Positions 21,243-29,686 are shown, counted from the stretch's first letter. The stretch: 64,000 nt of DNA from Veillonella agrestimuris (GCF_943193065.1 NZ_CALPCS010000004.1:88077-152076), one strand, 5' to 3'. The notes: generated by a model not told the origin, from the letters alone. Numbers and translations are program-made.

Positions 21243-22559
21243 ATGGCCATATTAACAAAAGAAGAAGTAAAAGCCAAAGTATGTGCTGCCATTGAAGCGG
21301 CACAACCTAGATTGCGAGCATTAGCTGAATCCATTATGGCAGAGCCAGAATTAGGTTATAAGGAAAAACAGACTTCTGCTAAAGTACAAGCTATGTTTGA
21401 TGAATTGCAGATTCCTTATACGACTGGTCACGCCTTAACGGGGGTGAAGGGACGGTTAACAGGGAAGAAGTCAAAACGAACAGTGGCTATGATTGGTGAA
21501 CTTGATGCTATTTTGTGCCCTGCCCATCCAAGAGCTAGTGAGCTAACTGGTGCAGCTCATTGTTGTGGACATAATATACAAATTGCCAATATGTTTGCTG
21601 TCGGTATTGGCTTGCAAGCAGTGATGGACCAATTAGATGGAGATGTAATTCTCTTTGCCGTTCCTGCAGAAGAAATGATCGAAGTTGATTATCGTAATAA
21701 ACTTCGAAAAGAAGGAAAAATTAAGTATTTAGGTGGTAAACAACAACTCATTTATGAAGGGGCTTTTGATGATATTCATATGGCCCTTCAAATGCATGTA
21801 GAAACGGCTCATACAGAACAAGGGGAAATGGGCTTAGGTAGTACATCCAATGGATTTATTACAAAACTTATTGAGTATCATGGCAAAACAGCTCATGCAG
21901 CAGCGGCGCCTCACGAAGGGATTAATGCTCTTAATGGTGCTTTGTTAGGTGTTATGGGAGTTAATTCTATACGAGAAACGTTTAAAGAAAGCGATTATTT
22001 TAGATTCCATCCCATCATTAATCATGGCGGAACGCTCGTAAATAGTGTTCCCGACTATGTGCAAGTAGAGAGCTATGTGCGTGCCTCTAATGTGGATGCC
22101 ATGATTGATGGCAATAAGCGCGTTAATAGAGCTCTTAAAGCCGGTGGCGATGCAGTCGGTGCTACTTGTGTTATCTACGATTTGCCAGGCTATTTGCTAC
22201 TTCGAGATGACCCAGGTATAAATAGATTATTAAAAGACAATTCTATTTCTATTTTTGGAGAAGATCACGTTTATGATCGACCTCATATGACCGCAAGTAC
22301 AGATATGGGGGATGTGTCGCATATTATGCCTGTTGTACATCCTTGGGTGGGATGTATTAGCGGTGTACTCCACAGTGCTGAATATGAAATCATCGTTCCT
22401 GACGTGGCGTATATAAAAACGGCTCAATCCTTAGCGATGACTATCGTCGATTTATTATATGATGATGCACAAGGCGCAGAAGAAGTATTGAAAAGCTTTA
22501 CGCCAACTCTCACAAAAGAAGAGTACCTTTCATTAATGGATTCTATTAGCGAAGCCTAA
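21243..22559 (+). CDS. M20-family amidohydrolase/peptidase
   Basis: 438 residues, cytosolic, of the M20D-like amidohydrolases that remove an acyl or amino-acyl group (relatives include aminobenzoyl-glutamate and N-acyl-amino-acid hydrolases). Metal-site regions are visible: GELDAI, HCCGHN with its metal cysteine/histidine, the AEEM pair, HMTASTDMGDVSH and a late HSAEYE. A dimerisation domain begins near residue 190 (YHGKTAHAAAAPHEG, the usual G-K-x-A-H-A). The start has AGGAGAAG 5 nt upstream. It lies between a terminator and the glycine T-box, so it is probably transcribed alone, but its position after the membrane pair suggests a shared substrate. Confidence 0.88.
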   Translation: MAILTKEEVKAKVCAAIEAAQPRLRALAESIMAEPELGYKEKQTSAKVQAMFDELQIPYTTGHALTGVKGRLTGKKSKRTVAMIGELDAILCPAHPRASELTGAAHCCGHNIQIANMFAVGIGLQAVMDQLDGDVILFAVPAEEMIEVDYRNKLRKEGKIKYLGGKQQLIYEGAFDDIHMALQMHVETAHTEQGEMGLGSTSNGFITKLIEYHGKTAHAAAAPHEGINALNGALLGVMGVNSIRETFKESDYFRFHPIINHGGTLVNSVPDYVQVESYVRASNVDAMIDGNKRVNRALKAGGDAVGATCVIYDLPGYLLLRDDPGINRLLKDNSISIFGEDHVYDRPHMTASTDMGDVSHIMPVVHPWVGCISGVLHSAEYEIIVPDVAYIKTAQSLAMTIVDLLYDDAQGAEEVLKSFTPTLTKEEYLSLMDSISEA

Positions 22560-22561
22560 TC

Positions 22562-22591
22562 TTGACAGTGTCTAGCCTGTATTGTTACAAT
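22562..22591 (+). promoter_or_regulatory. Promoter for the glyQS T-box transcript
   Basis: Consensus TTGACA (22562-22567), an 18-nt spacer and TACAAT (22586-22591), just after the M20 gene stop. Transcription would begin near 22598. Confidence 0.7.
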
Positions 22592-22599
22592 AGATGACA

Positions 22600-22813
22600 T
22601 AATATAGGCGATGATACAGAGTAGTAGACCTTTTTAGCGAGTGAGGATGGTGAAAGCTCACACTAGGTTGAAGGCGCTGTTGAGCATTGGCAGGAACGTT
22701 AACAGTCTGTTAACTAGTAAAGGCCAACATAGAAAAAAGAGGGCATACGCCAAATAGGGTGGAACCGCGGGTAATACTCGTCCCTGTAACGATTTTCGTT
22801 ACAGGGACTTTTT
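22600..22813 (+). promoter_or_regulatory. Glycine T-box riboswitch upstream of glyQS
   Basis: The T-box sequence AGGGTGGAACCGCGGG is at 22756-22771; its bulge TGGA can pair with the NCCA end of an uncharged tRNA whose discriminator is U, as in tRNA-Gly. Stem I has an AG-bulge-like GAGTGAGGATGG region and a candidate GGC specifier (Gly) at 22673-22675. The terminator stem GTCCCTGTAACG / CGTTACAGGGAC (22780-22808) with a T run follows and would be replaced by an antiterminator when tRNA-Gly is uncharged. The glycyl-tRNA synthetase genes directly downstream confirm the identity. Confidence 0.93.
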
Positions 22814-22864
22814 GTTTGTAACGAAAACTCTTTTATAGAAAGCATTGTAGTAGTGGAGGCATCA

Positions 22865-23740
22865 ATGACATTTCAAGAGATTATTTTAAATTTACAAAAA
22901 TTCTGGAGCGATCAAGGTTGTATCGTTCAAAATCCTTACGACATTGAAAAAGGAGCAGGTACAATGAACCCTGCTACATTTTTGCATGCCATCGGTCCTG
23001 AGCCATGGTCTGTATGCTATGTAGAACCATCTCGTCGTCCTGCCGATGGTCGCTATGGTGACAATCCCAATCGTTTATTCCAGCATCATCAATTTCAAGT
23101 TATCGTAAAACCTTCTCCAGATAATATTCAAGAATTATATCTTCAATCGTTAGCAGCTCTTGGTATTCACGCAGAAGATCACGATATTCGTTTCGTAGAA
23201 GATAACTGGGAATCTCCAACGCTTGGTGCGTGGGGCCTCGGTTGGGAAGTATGGCTTGATGGCATGGAAGTGACACAATTTACTTATTTCCAACAAGTTG
23301 GCTCCATTGACTGTAAACCAGTATCCGTAGAAATTACATATGGCTTAGAACGATTGGCTATGTACATTCAAGGCGTTGAAAATGTATACGATTTAAAATG
23401 GAATGATACTGTTACTTACGGTGATGTATGGCATGCTAATGAAGTAGAACAATCAGTATATAATTTTGAATTAGCCGATACAGATATGCTTTTCAAATTA
23501 TTTGATATGTACGAAGCAGAAGCTAAACGCGTTTGTGAGGCTGGTTATGTATTGCCTGCTTATGACTATGTATTGAAATGTTCCCATACGTTTAACTTGC
23601 TTGATTCTCGTGGCGCCATTTCCATTAGTGAAAGAACGGCTTTTATCGGTCGTGTTCGTGCACTGGCTCGAATTTGTGCTCAACAATATTTAGCAAAGCG
23701 CGAAGAATTAGGATTCCCACTTTTGAAAGGAGATAAATAA
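22865..23740 (+). CDS. glyQ: Glycine--tRNA ligase alpha subunit
   Basis: Class II catalytic subunit of the bacterial alpha2-beta2 glycyl-tRNA synthetase (291 aa). It begins [13 protein letters not shown] and includes [23 protein letters not shown], the motif 2 region, and ERLAMYIQG in motif 3. The ATG at 22865 is preferred over an in-frame GTG at 22853 because GTGGAGG then serves as ribosome site. It is controlled by the glycine T-box and is 1 nt from glyS. Confidence 0.97.
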   Translation: MTFQEIILNLQKFWSDQGCIVQNPYDIEKGAGTMNPATFLHAIGPEPWSVCYVEPSRRPADGRYGDNPNRLFQHHQFQVIVKPSPDNIQELYLQSLAALGIHAEDHDIRFVEDNWESPTLGAWGLGWEVWLDGMEVTQFTYFQQVGSIDCKPVSVEITYGLERLAMYIQGVENVYDLKWNDTVTYGDVWHANEVEQSVYNFELADTDMLFKLFDMYEAEAKRVCEAGYVLPAYDYVLKCSHTFNLLDSRGAISISERTAFIGRVRALARICAQQYLAKREELGFPLLKGDK

Positions 23741-23741
23741 G

Positions 23742-25793
23742 ATGGCAAAAGATTTATTATTTGAAATCGGCGCAGAAGAAATCCCTGCTGGCTTTATGCC
23801 GAATATCTTAAGCCAATTACAAGACTTGGCGAAAGCAAAATTACAAGAAGCTCGCCTTCCTTTTGAAAGTATTGCTACGTATGGCACACCACGTCGTTTA
23901 GCACTGATTGTTACAGGCTTGGCAGATTCTTCTGCCGAAGTTAGTGAACGTCATAAAGGTCCATCTGTGTCAATTGCTTATGATGCAGATGGAAATGCTA
24001 CGAAAGCAGCGATTGGCTTTGCTCGTGGTAAAGGCCTTGATGTATCTGATCTCACTGTAGAAGACGGTTATATTTACGCAGAAACAAAAACAGCTGGCGT
24101 AAGTGCAAAAGAGATCGTAGCAGATATATTGCCACAATTGATCAGTGCTTTGAATTTCCCTAAATCGATGCGTTGGGGGAATTTAGAAGATCGTTTCGTT
24201 CGCCCTGTTCGTTGGTTAGTAGCACTTCTCGATGAAGAAGTGGTACCTGTAGAATTTGCCACTGTACAATCTTCTAATGTGAGTCGTGGGCATCGTTTTT
24301 TAGGTGCTAAAGAAATAGCAATTGCGAAGCCATCTGATTACATTGATACATTAAAAGACAATTTTGTATTAGTAAATCAAGATGAACGTCGCCAAGTTAT
24401 TACTGACCAGTTACATGCTATAGCAAATGAAAAAAATGCAGACATCGTATGGGATGATGATTTATTGGAAGAAATTAATTACCTCGTTGAATGGCCAACA
24501 GCTTTATGTGGTTCTTTTGAAGACGCTTACTTAGCGTTGCCAGATGCAGCTGTTATTACACCGATGAAAGACCATCAACGCTACTTCCCATTAGTGGGTA
24601 AAGACGGTAAATTATTGCCATTGTTCTTAACAGTTCGCAATGGTTCCGATCATTCTATCGAAGTGGTACAAGCTGGTAATGAACGTGTATTGCGCGCTCG
24701 TTTAGACGATGCCAAATTCTTCTTTAATGAAGATAGAAAGAAAGCATTAGCTGATCGCAAAGAAGGTTTAACGAAAATCGTATTCCAAGAAGGTTTAGGC
24801 AATTTAGCAGATAAAACTAATCGCCTGTTACAATTAGGAAAAACATTTGCTGATGCTACTGGTTTAGACGAAGAAACTCGAGGTATTCTGGCACGAGCTA
24901 CAGAATTAGCTAAAACAGACCTTACGACTGGTATGGTTACAGAGTTTACAGAACTACAAGGAATTATGGGGAAAGAATATGCTTTGTTAGATGGTGAATC
25001 TACAGACGTAGCAGAGGCTATTTTTGAACAATATTTACCACGCTTCGCTGGAGATGTATTACCACAAACAGAAGCAGGTAAAGTATTATCTATTATTGAT
25101 AAAATTGATAATATTGTGGCTACTTTCAGCCGCGGTTTGATTCCTACTGGCTCTCAAGACCCATATGCATTGCGTCGTCAAACCATTGGTATTTTAAATA
25201 TTCTACTCACTAGCAACTGGAATATATCCTTACGCCCTATTTTTGTAGAGTCTATGAACTTATTACAAGTACCTGCAGAAAAACAAGGGGAATTAGTAGA
25301 ACAAGTAGAATCCTTCTTCACATTGCGATTGAAAAACATATTCCTCGATCGCCAAGTACCACATCATGTCATCGACTTGCTCTTATCTAACAGTCAATTA
25401 TCTGTTGCCGATGCAGAAGGTTTAGTGAAAGCCTTATTACATAATCGCATTGATGAACATGTTGAATTAGTACAAGCTTATACTCGTATGTATAATTTGG
25501 TGAAAGATATTACCTATACCGGTGTGAATGAAGCATTGTTATCTGCTGAGGCAGAAAAAGAATTATATGCAGCAGCTAAGACAGCTTCTGAAATGAGTCA
25601 ATCTGCATGGGATAACCATGACTATGACGCAGTAGTGGACGTACCAAGCACATTAGTGCCAGCTATTAACAAATTCTTTGAAGACGTTATGGTTATGGAT
25701 AAAGACGAAGCGATTAAAGCAAATCGTTTACAACTTGTGCGTTTGGCGTATAGTGTAATGGCTATTATTGGGGATATTAGTGCTCTAAAATAA
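23742..25793 (+). CDS. glyS: Glycine--tRNA ligase beta subunit
   Basis: tRNA-binding and editing-like subunit (683 aa). The family opening L-L-F-E-I-G-A-E-E-I-P-A appears at residue 5. The centre contains the HD-like core (TPMKDHQRYFP, VRNGSD, RVLRARLDDAKFF). The C-terminal anticodon-binding DALR-like region is helical and ends near DKDEAIKANRLQLV, typical of GlyS. AAAGGAGATAAATAAG before the ATG provides initiation. Full length and intact; terminator at 25801. Confidence 0.97.
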   Translation: MAKDLLFEIGAEEIPAGFMPNILSQLQDLAKAKLQEARLPFESIATYGTPRRLALIVTGLADSSAEVSERHKGPSVSIAYDADGNATKAAIGFARGKGLDVSDLTVEDGYIYAETKTAGVSAKEIVADILPQLISALNFPKSMRWGNLEDRFVRPVRWLVALLDEEVVPVEFATVQSSNVSRGHRFLGAKEIAIAKPSDYIDTLKDNFVLVNQDERRQVITDQLHAIANEKNADIVWDDDLLEEINYLVEWPTALCGSFEDAYLALPDAAVITPMKDHQRYFPLVGKDGKLLPLFLTVRNGSDHSIEVVQAGNERVLRARLDDAKFFFNEDRKKALADRKEGLTKIVFQEGLGNLADKTNRLLQLGKTFADATGLDEETRGILARATELAKTDLTTGMVTEFTELQGIMGKEYALLDGESTDVAEAIFEQYLPRFAGDVLPQTEAGKVLSIIDKIDNIVATFSRGLIPTGSQDPYALRRQTIGILNILLTSNWNISLRPIFVESMNLLQVPAEKQGELVEQVESFFTLRLKNIFLDRQVPHHVIDLLLSNSQLSVADAEGLVKALLHNRIDEHVELVQAYTRMYNLVKDITYTGVNEALLSAEAEKELYAAAKTASEMSQSAWDNHDYDAVVDVPSTLVPAINKFFEDVMVMDKDEAIKANRLQLVRLAYSVMAIIGDISALK

Positions 25794-25800
25794 TATAAAT

Positions 25801-25849
25801 AAAATCGAGTGTAGTAATATGATGTATATCTTACTACACTCGATTTTTA
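25801..25849 (+). terminator. Terminator after glyQS
   Basis: Long stem: AAAATCGAGTGTAGTAA pairs with TTACTACACTCGATTTT around a 15-nt centre, then TTTT. It marks the left edge of the decayed toxin region. Confidence 0.9.
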
Positions 25850-25905
25850 TAAGTAATATAATAAAAAAAAGTTTTAAAGCACATATTCCAGTAAGGAGAT
25901 AGAGA

Positions 25906-26291
25906 GTGTTAAAAAATAAAGCAGCCGTAGAGTATATCTTAGAAAATCTATATCCTGATATAGAGCCTATTTCTTTTGATATTCAGCATTTTTCTGAAAA
26001 ATAGTTTTAAGAATAGAAAATCTTAACATAGAATTTATCAATTGTAATTTAATAAAACTTGAGAAGAGCGTAATAGCTCAATTAGAATGTAAATTAAATG
26101 GACTTTTTGCTGCAAATTCTTATTTTTTAGATACATATCGGATTGAACCTATAAAAATGTATGGTACAGGGGAAATGCGTATAAATGGGGAATTTTTACC
26201 AATGGAAATAGAAGGGTATCAGGTTATGTTTGACTTTCAACACTTTAAAGTTGAGTTCTTTGCGCAAGAAATACATTTAGAAATCTTATAG
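25906..26291 (+). pseudogene. Frameshifted small gene, possible orphan immunity gene
   Basis: A GTG start with AAGGAG 8 nt upstream opens 32 codons ending in TAG at 26002-26004. Reading continues in the +1-shifted frame (I-V-L-R-I-E-N-L...) without a stop to TAG 26289-26291. Adding one A to the run in TCTGAAAAATAG restores a single product of about 128 residues. The joined protein is acidic and has no motif I recognise. Its size and place before toxin remnants suggest an immunity protein for a lost toxin. A sequencing error in the A run would give the same picture. Confidence 0.55.
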
Positions 26292-26388
26292 TTTTAGATT
26301 GATAGTATTTATTATGAAATCTATTTTAAGGCATTATTTTGTAGAAACTAAGTCAAATACATATTAAAACTATAATTGATTCTTTTGT

Positions 26389-26517
26389 AAATACTATAGT
26401 CCAGATGGTAGACCGATTGTTGATCTTGACTATTTTCATAGTGGTGATAAGCATATTTTCCCGCATAAACATATTTGGAGAGATGATTTGAAACCAAATA
26501 GAAGAAGTAAGCATTGA
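26389..26517 (+). pseudogene. Toxin C-terminal remnant 1 (CdiA/FhaB-type tip)
   Basis: 42 codons ending in TGA at 26515-26517, with no start of its own. It reads Y-Y-S-P-D-G-R-P-I-V-D-L-D-Y-F-H-S-G-D and then F-P-H-K-H-I-W. The same pattern appears at 27280-27405 and 28740-28873: an R/K-Y-Y-x-x-D-G-x-P-x-V-D-x-D segment followed by a P-H-K-H-x-W motif, as in the C-terminal ends of some contact-dependent or polymorphic toxins, probably with the histidines in the active site. Only the last part survives; the sequence upstream to 26292 is AT-rich with stops in all frames. A small immunity-like gene begins 22 nt later. Confidence 0.65.
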
Positions 26518-26539
26518 TTTGAAATGGAGATTATAGAAT

Positions 26540-26791
26540 ATGTATACAGGTACAGATGTAGTAAGAGAAGTTGTAGAAGCATTAGAAATAGGGCATGAAA
26601 TTGAAGTTAAGTATAACGGTGTTGTATATGGTTTGGTGGATCATAAAGAGGGATGGCAACTAGCAGTAGGAAGACAAATTCTTGCGGTTAGTAGAAATCC
26701 ATATGAGTTATTTGAGGCATCACTTCTTGAAGGTCTTAGTATGAAGTATATTTTGGAAAATATGATGCATGAAGACCTAATTATTTTATAA
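26540..26791 (+). CDS. Small immunity-like protein 1
   Basis: 83 residues, acidic, predicted cytosolic. It shares a pattern with the genes at 27415 and 28860: a helical start, then E-x-x-x-x-Y-N/K-G-V-x-Y-G-L, a central H-x-E-G-W-Q-L-A, and a late L-S-x-x-x-I-L-E-N. TGGAG is 10 nt before the ATG. It immediately follows a toxin remnant, the order seen for cdiI immunity genes, so it probably neutralises that toxin type. No named family is claimed. The frame is intact although its partner is truncated, as expected when orphan immunity is kept for protection against sister strains. Confidence 0.65.
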   Translation: MYTGTDVVREVVEALEIGHEIEVKYNGVVYGLVDHKEGWQLAVGRQILAVSRNPYELFEASLLEGLSMKYILENMMHEDLIIL

Positions 26792-26908
26792 ATTACTATG
26801 AATTGATTATTTTCATTAATATGGTGAATTGATCGTAGAGTTTTGATTTCATGCTGATAATATGTACTGGTCAACTAAAATTGTGTACTGAGCACCCAAA
26901 ATGGCTAT

Positions 26909-27145
26909 GGTGCGGTAGAAACTGTAGGAGTAACGGTGGAGGCGAAACGGCTGTTGCTGTACCAGTGACTGGTGCTCAAACTGCTGCTGGAGCTACGGTT
27001 GCTGCAAAAAGTACTCAAGGTTTAGGTAATGATATCTCCCTATTAGCAAAAACAGAAAATAAATCCTCGGGAATTATACAAAAAGGTCATATGGATATAA
27101 GTCCTATTAAAGACCGAGTTTCGAAGGAGCAATATAAAAAAATGG
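26909..27145 (+). repeat. Duplicated pre-toxin segment, copy A
   Basis: 237 bp matching 28385-28622 (238 bp). The stretch 27094-27129 is identical to 28571-28606, and the rest differs by scattered substitutions and a single 1-nt gap. Confidence 0.7.
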
Positions 27146-27405
27146 AATCAAACGACAAGTTTGATAATCATAAGGTTTTTGAATATGGACCTAATCATAG
27201 AAGTTTGCCAATTATTGGTGCACCTAATTCTTCATTAGATTTAATAGAGAATAATGTTATTAAGCAACGTCGATATTATGGAAAAGATGGAAAGCCAGTA
27301 GTTGATATTGATTTTTTTCATTCCGGAGATTACCATACTTTCCCGCATAAACACATATGGAGCGAGGAATTGCCTAATGGAAGAAGTAAACATGAGATGA
27401 AATAG
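26909..27405 (+). pseudogene. Toxin module 2: pre-toxin segment plus C-terminal toxin domain (decayed)
   Basis: Homologous to the segment at 28385-28873. The first part (Y-G-A-V-E-T-V-G-V-T-V) is out of frame with the rest: compared with the second copy, one base is missing near 26955, giving a frameshift. From there an open frame runs to TAG at 27403-27405, covering a linker (ending DISPIKDRVSKEQYKKM) and the toxin tip (RRYYGKDGKPVVDIDFFHSG, then FPHKHIW). The last 60 or so codons look intact and could still encode the domain, but there is no secretion module attached. Immunity-like gene 2 starts 10 nt after the stop. Confidence 0.65.
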
Positions 27406-27414
27406 GAGGAAATA

Positions 27415-27669
27415 ATGAATAATAATACTTTAGTAGAAGATGTTATTCTGGCATTAGATAGAGGACAGGAATTTGATTTTTGGCATAAAGGTGTTCTTTA
27501 TGGCTTAACTCATCATTCTGAAGGTTGGCAATTAGCAAAAGAATCTACAATACTTGCTCTTAGTAAAGATTATTTAAAACTTTTCGATGAAGAGCTTATA
27601 GATGGTCTTAGTGTACGAACTATTTTAGAAAATAATCTTCTTGATGAAGGAAAGTATTATATTTTTTAA
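27415..27669 (+). CDS. Small immunity-like protein 2
   Basis: 84 residues, acidic, no signal peptide or membrane segment. It aligns by eye along its whole length with the 83-residue protein at 26540: V-E-D-V-I-L-A-L-D-R-G-Q-E against V-R-E-V-V-E-A-L-E-I-G-H-E, H-H-S-E-G-W-Q-L-A against H-K-E-G-W-Q-L-A, and L-S-V-R-T-I-L-E-N-N against L-S-M-K-Y-I-L-E-N-M. An ideal AGGAGG lies 6 nt before the ATG. Placed just after toxin module 2, it is probably the matching immunity protein. About 115 bp of AT-rich sequence without a gene follow. Confidence 0.7.
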   Translation: MNNNTLVEDVILALDRGQEFDFWHKGVLYGLTHHSEGWQLAKESTILALSKDYLKLFDEELIDGLSVRTILENNLLDEGKYYIF

Positions 27670-27786
27670 CTTAATGTATTTCATCTTGTCATCTATTCTA
27701 GAATATTAGTAATATTACTTATCTTTCCATATAATGACAAAATAAAGATTTTTTTAGTTGAATAATTAAGTTGTTCATGTAATAGT

Positions 27787-28378
27787 CATATTGATAGTAA
27801 CTACTGTAGTGTAACCAAACAAGCGGGTATTCATAGTGGCACAAAGGGTCTTTCGATTACGGTAGGTGATACGTCGACGCTCAAAGGGACTGTCATTACT
27901 AGTATGGCCAAGGATGGTAAGAATAGATTATCTACGCAACATCTTCAGATGGAAGATATACACAATGAAGCATCGTCCAAAGCTAAGCAATCTGGCTTTT
28001 CTATGGATACAGCAGGATTGATAGCAAACGGGCTGCTTGGCAAAATCAATCCATTAGGACTTGTACCAGTTGTATCGATTCCTGTATCTGATCAGGCGAA
28101 CTCCACCACACGTTCAGCCATTAGTGATAGCATTATAGTAGATGTAGAGCAAACTTCCCTTGAAGAGATTAACCGACATACAGAAGATGCTTTACAATCT
28201 TTAGCACCCATCTTTAATAAAGAGCACGTACAAGAGAAAATGGCGTACGTGAATGCGTTATCTGAAGAAGGATTTAAGCTTATTGGCGATGTATCGTTAT
28301 CTCAGGTTAAACGTTAGGAGCGTTTAGCAGCTACTGCACTTACTGAGGAGAAACGCTTACAGTATCAACGAGAAGCTA
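27787..28378 (+). pseudogene. CdiA/FhaB-type filamentous hemagglutinin fragment
   Basis: An open stretch reads Q-A-G-I-H-S-G-T-K-G-L-S-I-T-V-G-D-T-S-T-L-K-G-T-V-I, the hemagglutinin-repeat pattern of two-partner secreted exoproteins (FhaB, CdiA), and then the helical region before the toxin end. It has no start or signal sequence. An in-frame TAG at 28315-28317 interrupts it; coding-like sequence (ERLAATALTEEKRLQYQREA) goes on to about 28375, where the frame is lost at the junction with the next module. No full-length cdiA or cdiB is in the window, so this is a displaced piece of such a gene. Confidence 0.7.
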
Positions 28379-28384
28379 GTTACT

Positions 28385-28622
28385 GGTGCTGTAGAAATTG
28401 TAGGAGCAACGGTCGGTGGTGCAACGGCTATTGTTGTACCGATGACTGAGGTACAAACTGCTGCTGGAGTGGCAATAGCAACAAACTCAGGAAGAAATTT
28501 CAGTAATGATATTTCTCTATTAGCAAAAACAGAGAATAAGTCTTCGGGAATTGTATAGAAAAATCATACAGATATAAGTCCTATTAAAGACCGAGTTTCG
28601 AAGGAACAATATGAAAAAATGG
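28385..28622 (+). repeat. Duplicated pre-toxin segment, copy B
   Basis: Second copy of the 26909-27145 segment, one base longer and in frame through its first half. It carries a TAG at 28556-28558 where copy A has CAA. Confidence 0.7.
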
Positions 28623-28873
28623 AAGAAGGCGTTAAGTTGGACAGGCATCAAGTAAAAGATCGGTCAGAAAATATGAAACTAGATGAAGTTGCTGAACCGA
28701 ATTCTTCACAAGATCTAGTTGTTGATGGTGTGGTAAAACAAAGACGATATTTTGGAAGTGATGGGCAAAAAATAGTTGATATTGATTTTAGTCATCCTGG
28801 TTCATAGCCTTTGCCACATAAACACGTTTGGATTGATGGAAAGAGAAGTGGACATAATTATGAATCTATTTGA
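28385..28873 (+). pseudogene. Toxin module 3: pre-toxin plus toxin C-terminus with nonsense codons
   Basis: Same architecture as module 2: T-G-A-V-E-I-V-G-A-T-V-G-G-A, a linker containing DISPIKDRVSKEQYEKM, then K-Q-R-R-Y-F-G-S-D-G-Q-K-I-V-D-I-D-F and P-H-K-H-V-W. Two in-frame TAG codons break it, at 28556-28558 (linker) and 28805-28807 (inside the toxin motif), so no active toxin can be made. The frame ends at TGA 28871-28873, overlapping immunity-like gene 3 by 14 nt. Confidence 0.65.
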
Positions 28874-29105
28874 ATTACTAAGAGATGCACTAGATGTTAA
28901 TCATGAAGTTGAGTTTGTTTATAATGGATTTGAATGTTTTATAGCACCGACTAATTTGGGTTGGGAGTTATGGGTTAATAATGAGCGGATTTATAGAGAA
29001 GAGGATTTGGAACTTTTTTTAAAAGCGCCTTCTTTGAATAAGAACTCATTATATTATATATTTTCTAATGGTTTGGTTAAGGTGGACTCTATCATTATTT
29101 TCTGA
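28860..29105 (+). CDS. Small immunity-like protein 3
   Basis: 81 residues. It is a more distant relative of the proteins at 26540 and 27415: helical start F-E-L-L-R-D-A-L, then E-V-E-F-V-Y-N-G-F-E, G-W-E-L-W-V-N-N-E-R-I-Y, and an N-S-L-Y-Y-I-F ending. The ribosome site (AGAAGTGG) is weaker than for the other two. A longer in-frame start at 28776 is rejected because it would translate the toxin remnant in the wrong frame. Expression may depend on upstream transcription, so it could be a remnant. Confidence 0.6.
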   Translation: MNLFELLRDALDVNHEVEFVYNGFECFIAPTNLGWELWVNNERIYREEDLELFLKAPSLNKNSLYYIFSNGLVKVDSIIIF

Positions 29106-29205
29106 AAATATATATTGAGTAATTAAAATTTTTATGCATGTATCAATTCTTCTATTGTTATACATGAAGCGATGATTAATAAGAACAATAATTTTAATTA
29201 ATAGC

Positions 29206-29234
29206 TTGCTTTTACATATTGGTTATGCTAATAT
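29206..29234 (+). promoter_or_regulatory. Promoter for rplS
   Basis: TTGCTT (29206-29211), a 17-nt spacer and TAATAT (29229-29234). The 65-nt leader that follows (to 29306) could fold into short stems and might act as an L19 autoregulatory leader, but I cannot confirm that class. Confidence 0.5.
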
Positions 29235-29306
29235 ATTACTGTTAATTTGAGACAGTCCGCTGCCTATAAGGTGTAGGTATTGAATGTCTGCAAACAGGAG
29301 GATATA

Positions 29307-29648
29307 ATGAACATTATTAACGTACTTGAACAAGAACAACTTCGTACAGACATCCCTACATTCCGCGCTGGTGACACAGTTCGTGTACATGTAAAAGTAG
29401 TGGAAGGTAGCCGTGAGCGTATCCAAGTATTCGAAGGCTTGGTTATTAAACGTCAAAACGGTGGTGTTCGTGAAACTTTCACAGTTCGCCGTATTGCATC
29501 TGGTGTAGGTGTAGAACGTACATTCCCACTTCACAGCCCACGCTTAGCTAAAATTGAAGTTATGCGTCGCGGTGTTGTTCGTCGTGCTAAATTGTACTAC
29601 TTACGTAACCTTACTGGTAAAGCTGCTCGTATTCGCGAAAAACGCTAA
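29307..29648 (+). CDS. rplS: 50S ribosomal protein L19
   Basis: 113-residue ribosomal protein at the 30S-50S interface. It has the expected opening [13 protein letters not shown] and the family motifs [20 protein letters not shown] and the basic end [14 protein letters not shown]. Start ATG 29307 follows CAGGAGG; an upstream TTG in frame is rejected. Codon use is more optimised than in the toxin area to its left. rpsP, rimM and trmD, which often precede it, are not here. Terminator at 29656. Confidence 0.97.
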   Translation: MNIINVLEQEQLRTDIPTFRAGDTVRVHVKVVEGSRERIQVFEGLVIKRQNGGVRETFTVRRIASGVGVERTFPLHSPRLAKIEVMRRGVVRRAKLYYLRNLTGKAARIREKR

Positions 29649-29655
29649 TGTTCAT

Positions 29656-29686
29656 AAAAGGCTGCCTATGGCAGCCTTTTATTTTT
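29656..29686 (+). terminator. Terminator after rplS
   Basis: AAAAGGCTGCC / GGCAGCCTTTT stem with a 3-nt loop and a T-rich tail. Confidence 0.9.

Noticed and set aside
26851..26908. Start of the toxin module 2 protein at the upstream ATG (26851)
   Set aside because: Up to the frameshift near 26955 this frame differs from the frame matching copy B, so its first 35 or so codons are probably not native.
25850..29105. Insertion of the toxin region by a transposon or prophage
   Set aside because: No transposase, integrase, terminal inverted repeats or target duplication was seen; recombination with a cdiA locus explains it better.
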